Below, in pieces: positions 29,601 through 38,650 of a DNA stretch of 64,000 nt; positions within the stretch are counted from its first letter, which is position 1; each line of letters opens with the position of its first letter. The notes under the pieces were generated by a model, which ran no database searches, had not been told where the DNA came from, and worked only from the letters and a program-made list of their open reading frames with translations. The position numbers and the translations under genes are program-made. Origin of the DNA: Haliotis asinina (taxonomy: Eukaryota; Mollusca; Gastropoda; Lepetellida; Haliotidae); NCBI RefSeq assembly GCF_037392515.1, contig NC_090288.1, positions 4,395,501 to 4,459,500 of the forward strand, written 5' to 3'.

Positions 29601-32166
29601 GCAGAGTAGGAGCATTGGAAGAGTAGGGATGTTGGCAGGGATGGAATGTAGGTAGAGGAGGATGTAGGCATTGGTGGACTGTAGGCAAAGTAGGAGCATT
29701 GGAAGAGTAGGGATGTTGGCAGGGATGGAATGTAGGTAGAGGAATCTGTAGGCATTGGTGGACTGTAGGCAGAGTAGGAGCATTGGAAGCAGAGTGGGAA
29801 CAAGGGCAGAAATGAAATGGAGGCAGGGTGGAGGTATAGGCAGAGAGGGAGTGTAGACATTGTGAGAATGTAGGCAGAGGGTGAGCAAAGGCAATGTGGA
29901 AATATAGGCATTGGGTGAATGCAAGCAGAATGGGATTGTATGCTGATTGCGAAGTTGGAGTGTAGGCTGTGTGGAAGTGTTGGCATTGTGGCAGTGTAAG
30001 CAGAGTTTGAACGTAGGCAGATGGAGAGTATAGGCATTGGCAAAACATAGGCAGGGGAGAAAATCATAAAGTGTAGGCAGTTATTTTCATATTATTATTG
30101 ATGTTATGTCTATTACTGGTTACAGGCCTGGTAGTAATTATTATTATTGATGTTATGTCTATTACTGGTTACAGGCCTGGTAGTAATTATTATTATTGAT
30201 GTTCTGTCTATTACTGGTTACAGGCCTGGTAGTAATTATTATTATTGATGTTCTGTCTATTACTGGTTACAGGCCTGGTAGTAATTATTATTATTGATGT
30301 TATGTCTATTACTGGTTACAGGCCTGGTAGTAATTATTATTATTGATGTTATGTCTATTACTGGTTACAGGCCTGGTAGTAATTATTATTATTGATGTTA
30401 TGTCTATTACTGGTTACAGGCCTGGTAGTAATTATTATTATTGATGTTCTGTCTATTACTGGTTACAGGCCTGGTAGTAATTATTATTATTGATGTTTTG
30501 TCTATTACTGGTTACAGGCCTGGTAGTAATTATTATTATTGATGTTTTGTCTATTACTGGTTACAGGCCTGGTAGTAATTATTATTATTGATGTTATGTC
30601 TATTACTGGTTACAGGCCTGGTAGTAATTATTATTATTGATGTTATGTCTATTACTGGTTACAGGCCTGGTAGTAATTATTATTATTGATGTTCTGTCTA
30701 TTACTGGTTACAGGCCTGGTAGTAATTATTATTATTGATGTTATGTCTATTACTGGTTACAGGCCTGGTAGTAATTATTATTATTGATGTTATGTCTATT
30801 ACTGGTTACAGGCCTGGTAGTAATTATTATTATTGATGTTATGTCTATTACTGGTTACAGGCCTGGTAGTAATTATTATTATTGATGTTATGTCTATTAC
30901 TGGTTACAGGCCTGGTAGTAATTATTATTATTGATGTTCTGTCTATTACTGGTTACAGGCCTGGTAGTAATTATTATTATTGATGTTATGTCTATTACTG
31001 GTTACAGGCCTGGTAGTAATTATTATTATTGATGTTCTGTCTATTACTGGTTACAGGCCTGGTAGTAATTATTTATCATATTCTTTATTCATGCATGATG
31101 CAATTCTCTCATTACAGGTCGAGGGAACAATTCATTATCTTTGAACTGGTATGAGGTAAGCATTGTGTCATGTAAGGCAGATTATGAGTGTGGTGAAATA
31201 TAATGGAAGGTAGATCATTGTCATCTAAGGTTGATGAAAGCAGCAAAGAATGATGTATTTGAGAAGTTACATTCCTTCTGTATTATCTGTGAAATAGAAG
31301 TTATCATACTCAAGAAAATGCAGACTTTACTACGGGTTTGTCAACTGCTGGATCAGCACTCTTGAATGACAAATGCATTATAACTAGTTATGCTGGTACA
31401 GGTCTTTGACTAATACTGGTCTAATACAGAATTATGGGTTGTTTGAAGGGAATCATTCAAGACATAAGCATAATGAGGGAACACTTTAGACGTGAGGCTA
31501 CCCCACCACCACCATATGAGAGTAAAGATTTGATAAAATCTTGACAATATCTGTTTTGTTTCTTGCCAAATGACACATCTTCTGTGATGATTTTTCAGCT
31601 GTATAAAGCACAGTACCGCAGTCGTAAAGAGGCACAGAAAGCAATGAGAGAAATGACGTTTTTGACGCCAGGACAAGTGTGGATGCAACAGCACCCCCAA
31701 CCCCCATTTGCCCCCCTGGCTCCCTACAATGGGGGGATTTTGGGTGGGGACTATGACCTCAACCCCCAGTTCCAAGGTAGGAAGCTTAGAGGAGCGGCCA
31801 ATATCTTCCTGCAAACTGATGAAACAGCAACTTAAATGTTAGGACAATGAAAATACTGGTTTGCATTTGAATTTGATTATGATACCATGTTTGCAAGATT
31901 GGAATTACGTAAATAAAACAATCTTAACTCTCATAACTAATTTCCACTCAACAGGTGTTCCCGATCCACTTGGGAGACGAGGACGTAACCCATTGCAGCC
32001 TCTATTGCCCCAGCCAAGATTTGACCCCTTTGGACCTCTGCCTGACCACAACATATTGCCAGGGCCAGGAAGGGGAAGGAGAGGGGGTGGCGGCCGGGGA
32101 GGTTTGGGGAGGGGACGAGGGTGGATGGGTGGGTTTGGGGGTGGGGGTGGTCCTGGAATGTTTTAA
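20643..32166 (+). CDS. FBXO7: F-box only protein 7 orthologue, ten exons, complete
   Basis: Exons 20643-20767, 24619-25138, 26022-26160, 26485-26571, 26999-27088, 27687-27739, 28481-28604, 31118-31155, 31599-31776 and 31955-32166 join in frame across GT..AG introns to 1566 nt, 521 residues; human FBXO7 has 522. Order: N-terminal ubiquitin-like domain (MKVRVRIHG..FGIVSGDLIHVLVHGG, about 1-78), Ser/Thr-rich linker, FP domain that in this family pairs with PI31 (about 185-310), F-box (LLSLTHELKLRILGFLDCAS, about 325-375), proline-rich tail with the family motif RFDPFGPLP and an RGG-like Gly/Arg end. It should be the substrate receptor of an SCF ligase and a proteasome/PI31 partner; human loss causes PARK15 parkinsonism. 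The start was chosen because the Ubl begins there; an in-frame ATG upstream (20580) adds 21 unmatched residues. Confidence 0.95.
20825..20990 (-). mobile_element. tRNA-Leu-like SINE, 3' part, split by an insertion
   Basis: Reading the minus strand, the B-box side is here (CGGGTTTGAATCCCAGAGGG and CACTCTAAGTGTG), with the GTACTAGAATTTGTACTTTAC arm beyond it. The A-box side lies at 23078-23115. The 2.1 kb between them is the nested element. Confidence 0.6.
21353..21361. repeat. 9-bp target site duplication, left
   Basis: GTTTTGTGT, identical to 22892-22900, borders the inner element. This is the size expected for Mutator-like transposons. Confidence 0.8.
21362..22891. mobile_element. Mutator-like non-autonomous element with about 260-bp inverted ends
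   Basis: Left arm 21362-21620 and right arm 22608-22891 are reverse complements for most of their length: GGGTGCCGGTCAAGCGAC at one end, GACTGGCACCC at the other. Each arm starts with four or five variants of GGGGCGATTTGAC / GGGGCGTTTTGAC and their reverse. A perfect 9-bp duplication, GTTTTGTGT, flanks it. The interior (about 1 kb) has three degenerate copies of an 85-90-bp unit (CTCTTGTCAAAAAGTG..GTAAAT..CATAGGTTT) and a dispersed repeat at 22041-22248. No transposase frame was seen. Long arms plus a 9-bp duplication point to the MULE superfamily. It sits in FBXO7 intron 1. Confidence 0.8.
22041..22248. repeat. Dispersed repeat (GAGTCATCAGAAGATGACAT), copy 1
   Basis: About 210 bp, estimated over 90% identical by eye to 56348-56556 in a UBA3 intron: both hold CATATCCCCCCG, AATAATCTGAGAGTTACTCA, GAATTGTTTCCATGGAATTC and AACCAGCAAAGTCACAATTT. 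Confidence 0.75.
22892..22900. repeat. 9-bp target site duplication, right
   Basis: GTTTTGTGT directly after the terminal GGCACCC of the inner element, identical to 21353-21361. Confidence 0.8.
23078..23115 (-). mobile_element. tRNA-Leu-like SINE, 5' part, split by an insertion
   Basis: Minus strand GGGCTAGGCAGTTGAG and TTTGTGTGCTGGTG match the A-box side of the tRNA-Leu-like head at 11535-11563. The remainder continues at 20990 and below. The outermost part of the head is missing. Confidence 0.6.
23222..23345 (-). repeat. Dispersed repeat (TTCTAGACTTG..GGTCTGTA), copy 3, with tRNA-Leu-like head
   Basis: Minus strand: GGAAGTCGTGGTGACTGAGC (tRNA-Leu-like A box), then the GTCTATCGTACAGACCCTGA body shared with copies at 15744 and 20112. 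The head makes a SINE origin of this family likely. Confidence 0.5.
23425..23640 (+). mobile_element. tRNA-Leu-like SINE
   Basis: Head TGACTGAGCGGGCTAGGCAG, then CTGAATCCCAGATGGGACTC and right arm GTACTAGAATTTGTACTGTA..CCCAAATATGAC. The left inverted arm seen in the 11422 copy is not evident. It lies in FBXO7 intron 1. Confidence 0.6.
25470..25748 (+). mobile_element. SINE-like repeat, family 2, longest copy
   Basis: Starts near GAGATCCGTGAAGGTCCCGG and runs through GGCCTTCAGCAACCCATGC, GTAAGAGGCGACTAACGGGA, GATCGATGCTCATGTTGTTG and GGATTGTCTGGTCCAGACTC. The 3' end GCCGCCATATAGCTGTAATATT then GCGGCGTAAAACTAAACTC and CACTCACTCACTCAC is nearly the same as the 3' end of family 1. It is in FBXO7 intron 2, tail to tail with the next repeat. 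Confidence 0.8.
25755..25985 (-). mobile_element. tRNA-derived SINE, family 1, with internal 43-bp triplication
   Basis: Reverse copy starting with the GAGTGAGTGAGTTTTTGGCAG tail. The segment GCTTCACATACTTTGTAC..GTGTG is present three times at a 43-bp spacing (25818, 25861, 25904). It ends about 37 bp before FBXO7 exon 3. Confidence 0.7.
28095..28215. mobile_element. Hairpin MITE relative
   Basis: ATTCTAGAAGCATTCGTAGC faces GAAGTTCGTAGCGCTACGAAC and GCGAATATCTAGC. The layout resembles the hairpin elements at 12249 and 41557. It is in FBXO7 intron 6. Confidence 0.45.
28955..29800. repeat. 84-bp higher-order minisatellite, about 10 copies
   Basis: The unit runs GTAGGCATTGGTGGACTG / TAGGCAGAGTAGGAGCATTG / GAAGAGTAGGGATGTTGGC / AGGGATGGAATGTAGGTAGA and so on, repeating every 84 bp with few changes. 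Two units (near 29195 and 29505) lack about 26 bp. The unit itself looks built from four roughly 21-bp GTAGGCA-type monomers. It lies in FBXO7 intron 7. Because 84 is a multiple of 3 and stops are absent, all three antisense frames stay open; this is a repeat artefact. Confidence 0.9.
29801..30075. repeat. Degenerate monomer flank of the 84-bp minisatellite
   Basis: GTAGGCA or close variants recur at irregular 18-24-bp steps (GGAGGCAGGG, GTATAGGCAG, GTAGACATTGTG, GTAGGCAGAGG), without the 84-bp order. It looks like the older monomeric edge of the array. Confidence 0.7.
30085..31073. repeat. Twenty-copy 49-bp tandem array with repeated acceptor-like sites
   Basis: The unit contains TTATTATTATTGATGTT, one variable base, TGTCTATTACTGG and TTACAGGCCTGGTAGTAA. 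ACAGGCCTGG occurs at 30122 and every 49 bp to 31053, 20 times. Apart from the first and last edges, the only base I see changing is one A/C/T position. Each unit reads as a possible branch region plus TTACAG|G acceptor on the sense strand of FBXO7. The array stops about 45 bp before the 38-nt exon 8. Confidence 0.95.
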
Positions 32167-32839
32167 AGTGATTGCAAGATGAATTAAATGAATTGTTATG
32201 GACTTTTGATGCATGTATGGGGGTCTTGATGGTGATTGGGGTGGGAGCACAAGTTCAAACCTCAATTTAGCCAGTCGCTTAATGTCAAAGTCTGAAAATT
32301 CTGTTCAGTCTATTAAGCTCATCCAATAGCAGTACGTATGATAACAATGAATTTGATTAAGGAAAAGTGAATAGAAGACAAGATTTTGAACTAGAGGTGT
32401 GATGATACAGAAAATTCCTGATACAATACATATTGCAAAATCTTGGAACGGTACAACACAGTTCAAAGCACATAACAATATGCTTTTAATTACTTATGTT
32501 CTTTAAAAAGGTATATTCTGATATCGTCACAGATCTGTTTTGAACAAAATGCAAACTCACATCTATGCAACATTAGATGATCAGTCTGTTGGAAAACATT
32601 GGAGCAGACTGTTCTGCTGTTGTTTTGTTACTGTATTCGTATTGCAAATATCCAACACTGAATTGTTTTGTTGTGTCATTACATCAAGCAGTATATGTTT
32701 TTATGAGATAATAGCTCAACTTGCATCACTACAATAAACTGTTAAGTTTTAATGTACACTCAGCATGTTTGTTGGGATATTTTATATTATTTGTTTATGA
32801 TACAGGTCTCATGATGCTTTTAGTTATTTTATGCTAAAC

Positions 32840-32845
32840 AATAAA
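32840..32845 (+). terminator. Candidate FBXO7 polyadenylation signal
   Basis: AATAAA in the 3' region, about 670 bp after the stop. Another AATAAA lies near 32733, so the true site is uncertain. Confidence 0.3.
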
Positions 32846-32849
32846 ACCC

Positions 32850-33895
32850 ATCAGGACCCCCTTGTATATATACAAATTATCAGGTTCAGTTTGTAATTTA
32901 TGTCAAAAGGACTGCTGTGGCTAACAACTGATAAAAATTTGAAGAATACTTTATGTGTGAAATGTATGTGAATGATCATGGTGCCAAACAATGTACAAAA
33001 CAATCTTAGCACTAAGGTGGTAATGAATCCATACCTTAACACAGGCTTACAAGAGTTATAGCATTGCAGTTGTTTTGTCTTATTTCTTTTCATTGTTGAT
33101 GTGTCCAGTTAAAGGATGAAGTTTCATGTCACTCAAGTCCCAATTGTACAGTATATGTTGATCCCAGTGCAACAGTGTGTATGTGTCTTCTAGAGTGTTT
33201 GGTTGTGGCAGTCAACATATGACAGAACATGTTTAGTCAGTCATTCTTACCTGTAATGAAATTAAACAGAAACTTTACTCATTTGTCATGTTTGTCAAGA
33301 TAGTTAATTACTTTCACAGAAAATAAAACTAAATGAATTCAATATGAAACAGTACAGTGGTCATTTGTGCTTCTGATTCATAGAGTAGGATCAATAAGGT
33401 TTGAGCTGCATGAAGGTTGCAAGGTGAAGTGAAATGAGTTGGAACAAGACATTCAACATTATGGCATTTGAACGGTGACAAATTCATGCATGTTTTTCTT
33501 TGTACTTTGCCAACTGAGATACCATACCATCCCTTCTTTTGTGACCCCATAATAATGAACACCAGGCATAATGATGGCTGTTGACTGAACCACTGACCTT
33601 CAGCTGTCCTTCCTGACAATACATCCATTGAAGGTGGTTAGGTCACGAAGTACAATATTTCAGTTATAGTTTGGTTTGTAGGTTGATTATGTATGCTCGT
33701 AGAGCTTAAAACGACAAAGGCTGTAAAAAAATTACAATTTTTGGTGAAATCGAAGGGGTCATACCGACAGACCTATTATGACAGTACCAATCTAGGATTT
33801 AAACCTACTGTCAGCAACTCCTGACTTGGTTCAGGGATGCCATTGTTATGATTTGTTTGTTTCTTTAGTTTCACATTGCACTTACCAGTTTTCAA
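32850..33895. other. Gene-free stretch
   Basis: No coding segment or clear repeat recognised downstream of FBXO7. Confidence 0.4.
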
Positions 33896-33899
33896 GTTA

Positions 33900-34025
33900 T
33901 ATTACATCTGTAAATAACCAAATCTGGACCAAGCAATCCAGTGATTGACATATGAGCATCAATTTATGCAATTAAGATATGAAGACACGCATGAACCAAG
34001 TCAGCAAGTCTGTCCACACTCTCAA
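33900..34025 (-). mobile_element. Fragment of family 2 repeat
   Basis: Reverse fragment with AATCTGGACCAAGCAATCC, AGTGATTGACATATGAGCAT and CAAGTCAGCAAGTCTGTCC. Confidence 0.55.
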
Positions 34026-34394
34026 GTCATTTATTGCAAGAAAATGGAATTGAGTAATCAGATGCAAGTTTTCCAGCTGCTACCTACACAACTGGCCAGG
34101 TCCATACTGAATAAGCTGTACAGTTGCTGCTGTGCTGAGAGTTGCACAGTCATGGTAGCAATGATGGGAGCTGAGTACAGTCGGTGCACAAAAATCAGTG
34201 AGCAAAAGAAAATTTCCACGGTGACTTGCCACAACATCCTCTCACACAGACTAACACTTAGTCTCTGCATATACACTGAATCGCAAAAAAACATCACCCC
34301 GTTTTGAAACTGGTATTCAGTTTAATTCAAACACATGTAAATAACATAATATTGTCTGAAAGATTTCAGAAATGACATGTTTGATCATCAATAC

Positions 34395-34660
34395 TTAAAG
34401 GTCACGTGCAACGTAAAACGCAACTTTGCAGATTCCGATACTTTTCAGTATGCACTTACAAAGACAAGATACTTTTCAGTATGCACTTACCAAAACAAAT
34501 CATCAAAAATGCCAATTCAACCTATAAAGGTGAAAAAAAAAAACACGATGAAAAAACGCCCTCGAAATGGGAGTTCAAACGATACACTATTTTTTCTCCA
34601 GCTGCGCTCATAACCCATGTAGTGCATGTGCCAGACCGAATTTCACTACCAATTTGCTGA
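34395..34660 (+). repeat. Dispersed repeat (AACTTTGCAGATTC), copy 1
   Basis: Collinear with 47845-48100: shared AACTTTGCAGATTCYGATAC, TATGCACTTACCAAAACA, AAAAATGCCAATTYAACCTA and a TCTCC/TCCTCCAGC block. This copy alone has a tandem duplication of about 30 bp (GATACTTTTCAGTATGCACTT twice, near 34437 and 34470). Confidence 0.65.
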
Positions 34661-34957
34661 ACAGATTTGGTTATGATTTTTGGTTAGTTTGATATCTGAG
34701 GTGTCCAGAAATGGTTGATGGACCTTCAGATCACTTTGCCAAATGCGATTTTGGTGGCCATCTTTAAATATGGCCGCCAGTTTTCTCTTCAAATATAGAG
34801 GGTTAGGAAATCCGCCATAACTCTACACAGCCTTGACCAATTGATGTGCAAATGGGCTCAAATGTTTCTAATAAAATTCCACATCTCCTGATATATGATT
34901 TATGTTGTTTAATTAAAATTACCTGCTTCATATTCGCAAAATACTTTGAAAAAAAGA

Positions 34958-34992
34958 CAGAGACCATATATGTTGACCATATATGGTCTCTG
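34958..34992. other. Perfect 15-bp hairpin
   Basis: CAGAGACCATATATG, loop TTGAC, then CATATATGGTCTCTG, with no mismatch. Its origin is unknown; it could be a short foldback remnant. Confidence 0.7.
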
Positions 34993-35539
34993 AAAAAACT
35001 GATATTTTTTATGTTATTTTCACGATTTTCCTTCATATGTTCAGTCCCAAAGGCATAAAAGGATCCAGGATGGGCAAAATATGACTTGGGTAGGTTAGAG
35101 GGGTGTCTTAGGCATCCACAACAACTGTTATATTGACATATTACACGATAGTTTTATTCCATATGTACGTTTTCAATTTATGTCATTTCAGTCCTTGATG
35201 CGCTCCACGTACCGTACTGATATTTCATCATAATAATGTTCTTATGGTACATTTGTTTGTACATTCTGTGATCATATTCATTAGATAATATGTCAGTTTT
35301 TAAAGTGTAATTCCATCACAGGAACACAGGTGGCACCACCCATCAGGACTAACACTCCATGTATGTGACAGTGAAAGTGAAAAAATCTTAGATGTGCATG
35401 TCATTCCTCCAATACAGCTGTTTGCACTGCCTGTTTACAACAGTGTATGCATGACCAGAGTAATGAAGTTACAAGGTAAGCTAATGGTGATGTGAAGGAA
35501 ATGATTATGCTTCCCTGGTGTTATGCATTAGACAAGACA

Positions 35540-37130
35540 AACTGTGTGCGGTACCTGCCATTATATTACGTACAGATGACAAGGGTAGCAGAGACGTGCC
35601 CAGAGCTACATGACCACTTCATCAACGGTGGGTTCAGTGTCTAGCTTGGGAAGGAAACCCCATTTGGCAAGATTGCTATTGACCAGACTGTTGAAGAGAC
35701 AGTAAATAGAGATACCCAAACTGCTGGTGGAACGAAAGGGTTCAGTCTAAAACACAGTGCTCTTACCCGTTTCTGTGTGACAGCTGAACACAGAGCTGAA
35801 GCTGTGAGACAGCTCCGAGACCTTGTTTCAGTATCGCTACGCCGACTTACAACCTTCAAGAATAAAGGAGGGCGAAGTGGATATTGTCCATTGTTGACAT
35901 GCTGGGAAATAACTGGATAAACCCATTTTCCAATCAACCATCGGACCTTGTAGGCCTTTCTACTGGTGTACCAGCACCATCAGCAATAAAGCAGGATATG
36001 CTGAAGGCTTGCAGTAAGGGAGAAGAGGCACTAACAGTTCACATGGCAAATCTGGAGAAAGGGTCAGGGTTTTATGATACCATCAAGAAGCTGAAATTAC
36101 AAACATTCAGCGCTTACAGAAACCCAAATTCTGTCAAAGCCGGTGCCAACCGAGAGATCATCTTGAAAGCAGATAACAGGGTTTTTGGACAAATGTTACT
36201 GATAGCCCAAAACAGGAAGTTGGATATGAAACAAGTACTTAAGTATCCTCTTGGTCCAAAACCATGGGCCTTGGCGAATCCAGATGGAACACTGAAGAAA
36301 ACAGGGAAAGCAACAGTAGGCAAGCACCTGGAGAAAGATGTTGCTTATGCTGAAGCACCAAGTGGCTCAACGGGCGACAGCGATTGATGCAATGGCAATC
36401 GTGCAGACGACACATGGAGAGAACCTGACCTTTGATGATCTGTCTGATGCTGTTCTGAAGAAGGTTCTCCATGAAGGTTTGGGATGTGAACGAATTGATG
36501 TAGTTTTTGACATGTGCCGTGCGCAGTCCATCAAAAGAGGGCAAACCGTGGTTCTCAACATGGAACAGTGTTCAGTCAGATAAAACCTGGACATCGAATC
36601 AAAAATTGGAAGAGGATCCTATCGATCACAGAAAGCAAGGCCAAACTCACTGTGTTCATAGCCGAGAGTTGGAAGGAGCAGCGTAGGAGAGAGAAGCTGG
36701 GTAACGTGGTACTCATGGGAACTTCAGATGAAAGATGTTTCCGGATATCAAAGGATGCCGTAGTGGAGATGGTCCAACTATGGTCCACGCAAGAAGAAGC
36801 GGACACACGGATGGTGATCCACGTGAAACATGCTGCGGCAGATTAAGGTTCTAGTGATTTCGGAAGACACTGGTGTGTTCATGAGCCTGCTCTCCCTTCA
36901 CTCACAAATAGGCACCCGTGTACTATTGAGAGAGGGCAAGAAAAATGCAGTGAGACATAGACATATCACGGCTGAGGACAGTTCTTGGAACGGATGTGTG
37001 CAATGCACTGATTGGTGTCCATTCATTTACTGGGTGCGACTCAGTCAGCTCATTTGGGGTGAAGCAGCAATTTATGAAAGACATATGTAGAACAAATGGT
37101 GTGTGTGGGGGTTTTCCACTGATTTTGTAC
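35540..37130 (+). pseudogene. Decayed copy of a multicopy PIN/FEN-nuclease-like gene family
   Basis: Conceptual pieces in one orientation match, from memory, an uncharacterised protein family that is highly multiplied in coral, lancelet and mollusc genomes. Order: LPLYYVQMTRVAETCPELHD and TVEETVNRDTQTAGGTKGF (35550-35750), an open stretch at 35884-36387 with NNWINPFSN, ILKADNRVFGQMLLIAQNRK and LKYPLGPKPWALANPDGTLKK, then GHRIKNWKR, STQEEADTRMVIHVKHAA (36790-36840), VISEDTGVFMSLL (36855-36890) and IGVHSFTGCDSVSSF (37010-37055). The last three blocks look like the acidic motifs of FEN1/PIN nucleases (EAEA, D-x-D, GCD). The frame changes several times and no intact protein remains. Whether the family is a transposon or a host expansion is unknown to me. 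Confidence 0.7.
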
Positions 37131-37251
37131 ATGAAAGATTTAAGACATTTCATCAAATTCATCATCATTCATCCTAGCCATAAATAACGAATGATTCCTT
37201 AGCAAACGTATATTTGTCGTCAGGTTCAACATCAGATGAAGATGATGAGTC

Positions 37252-37345
37252 GGTGAGTGAGTTTGGTTTTACACTGCGTTTAGCAATGTCACGACGCGGA
37301 ACACCAGAAATGGGCTTTACACCTTTACCCATGTGCATTGAATCT
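37252..37345 (-). mobile_element. Truncated family 1 SINE
   Basis: GTGAGTGAGTTTGGTTTTACAC, TTTAGCAATGTCACGACGCG and AGAAATGGGCTTTACACC are the tail and body. The tRNA-like head is missing. Confidence 0.6.
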
Positions 37346-37349
37346 GGCG

Positions 37350-38550
37350 ATCATTACCAAACCATAAAATGCAACAGATTTTCCGCATTTTGCTTCCAAT
37401 GTCTTCAGCTGACACAACAAGTGCCTTTCTACGGTAACCGGGGTATCATTGGGTATGGACAACACCAGCAACTCATTCTTACACTTCACCATGAATGCGG
37501 AAGGTTATACTGTCCTCACTACCCGGAACATTTGGCCAGCAAAATACTCCCTGTATCTACTGACCACATTCTTCACAGGGAAAGTCCAGCATAACATGGC
37601 TTTCTCAGAATGGAGCCCTTGTGACCACGGACAGTTGTAGTGCGTAACCCATGTCCATGCGCTTTGTTCATCTCGGTATAATCTAATTTAGTTTGCAATG
37701 AAATGTTTACATTAAATTTTATAAAACGAATAACATACAGTTAAGGTATGTTTCCCACTTTCGGGAAACTTTCTCTTCCGATTTGACACATTTAGTTCCT
37801 GCGGAAATAATTTAATCACGTGACCATAGTATCGTTCATTTTTTTTCTCTGAATCCGTCATGATTTTATTTATTTAGTTGACTACTAATTTTATGGTCAA
37901 ACTACTAATTTTGAACATTGAAACTACTATTTGCAACACTTTGGGGTTGGCATTTCTGGAACAAATCAGATAAAAACATTTCAGCTTGGAAAGTCTTCCC
38001 CAAGGCAAACCACAGGCAAATATTTCCAAAGAAAGTTCCTCATATCTGTCGTTCATATTGCGGACCTCATATTCATGCCGGTTTCACCTGTTTGTGGGAT
38101 TCAATTTGACAGTCATCAAATAATGGCCACTTCTGCTTCCAATCAAGATGTCTCGAATTACGGCGCACGAGAAACTCGTGCAACGGAAGTGAGTCCTGAT
38201 TGGTTCAGCTGGTAACCATACCACAAAGTGCCATTGCTGATGAACAGCTGCTTCGATCCTGTTTCGAAGTGTTGAACAGTCAATACCTATCTCTTAACAC
38301 AGGGTTTTATGCTGTAAGTGATCTCTAGCATGCTAGGGTTGGTTCTCATTTCGCCTAACAAGTAAATCAAGAGGAGAAACATATTTGAAAAGTGTCTGTT
38401 TAAGAGATCGCTGATTATGACTGGACGTATTGCATACATGTTTTTGTTTCAAATATTATTAAAAGTTTTCAAATTAAGTGTTGCTGTTAGATTCCGGTTC
38501 CCAGTTCTCTTTGTCAGAGACGGGACCATGCACAGCGGAAATGGCAATAA
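37350..38550. other. Gene-free stretch upstream of the STMND1-like gene
   Basis: Short overlapping open frames only, none with a recognisable domain. Confidence 0.4.
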
Positions 38551-38551
38551 T

Positions 38552-38575
38552 TGACGTCACGCCATTATGACGTCA
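38552..38575. promoter_or_regulatory. Two perfect cAMP response elements
   Basis: TGACGTCA occurs at 38552-38559 and again at 38568-38575, 16 bp apart start to start, 76-99 bp before the chosen ATG. Two consensus palindromic CREs this close are unlikely by chance and suggest CREB/ATF control. Function is inferred. Confidence 0.55.
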
Positions 38576-38650
38576 TGTAATTGTCTCGCCCATATTTCGT
38601 GGAGACTGGTTGTGTACATGTTGTACACGGATGCCAAGTATCTCTTTAAA

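Noticed and set aside
28885-30067. Three overlapping antisense frames of 324-387 codons
   Set aside because: They lie in a tandem repeat whose 84-bp unit is a multiple of three, so open frames are expected by construction. The proteins are repetitive and have no domain, and the sense strand is an FBXO7 intron.
30085-31073. CRISPR-like regular array
   Set aside because: Units of 49 bp abut directly with no unique spacers; it is a plain tandem repeat in a eukaryotic intron.
37360-37640. Coding-like stretch after the PIN/FEN-like pseudogene
   Set aside because: Two overlapping short frames exist, but neither shows a family motif and they follow a SINE fragment.
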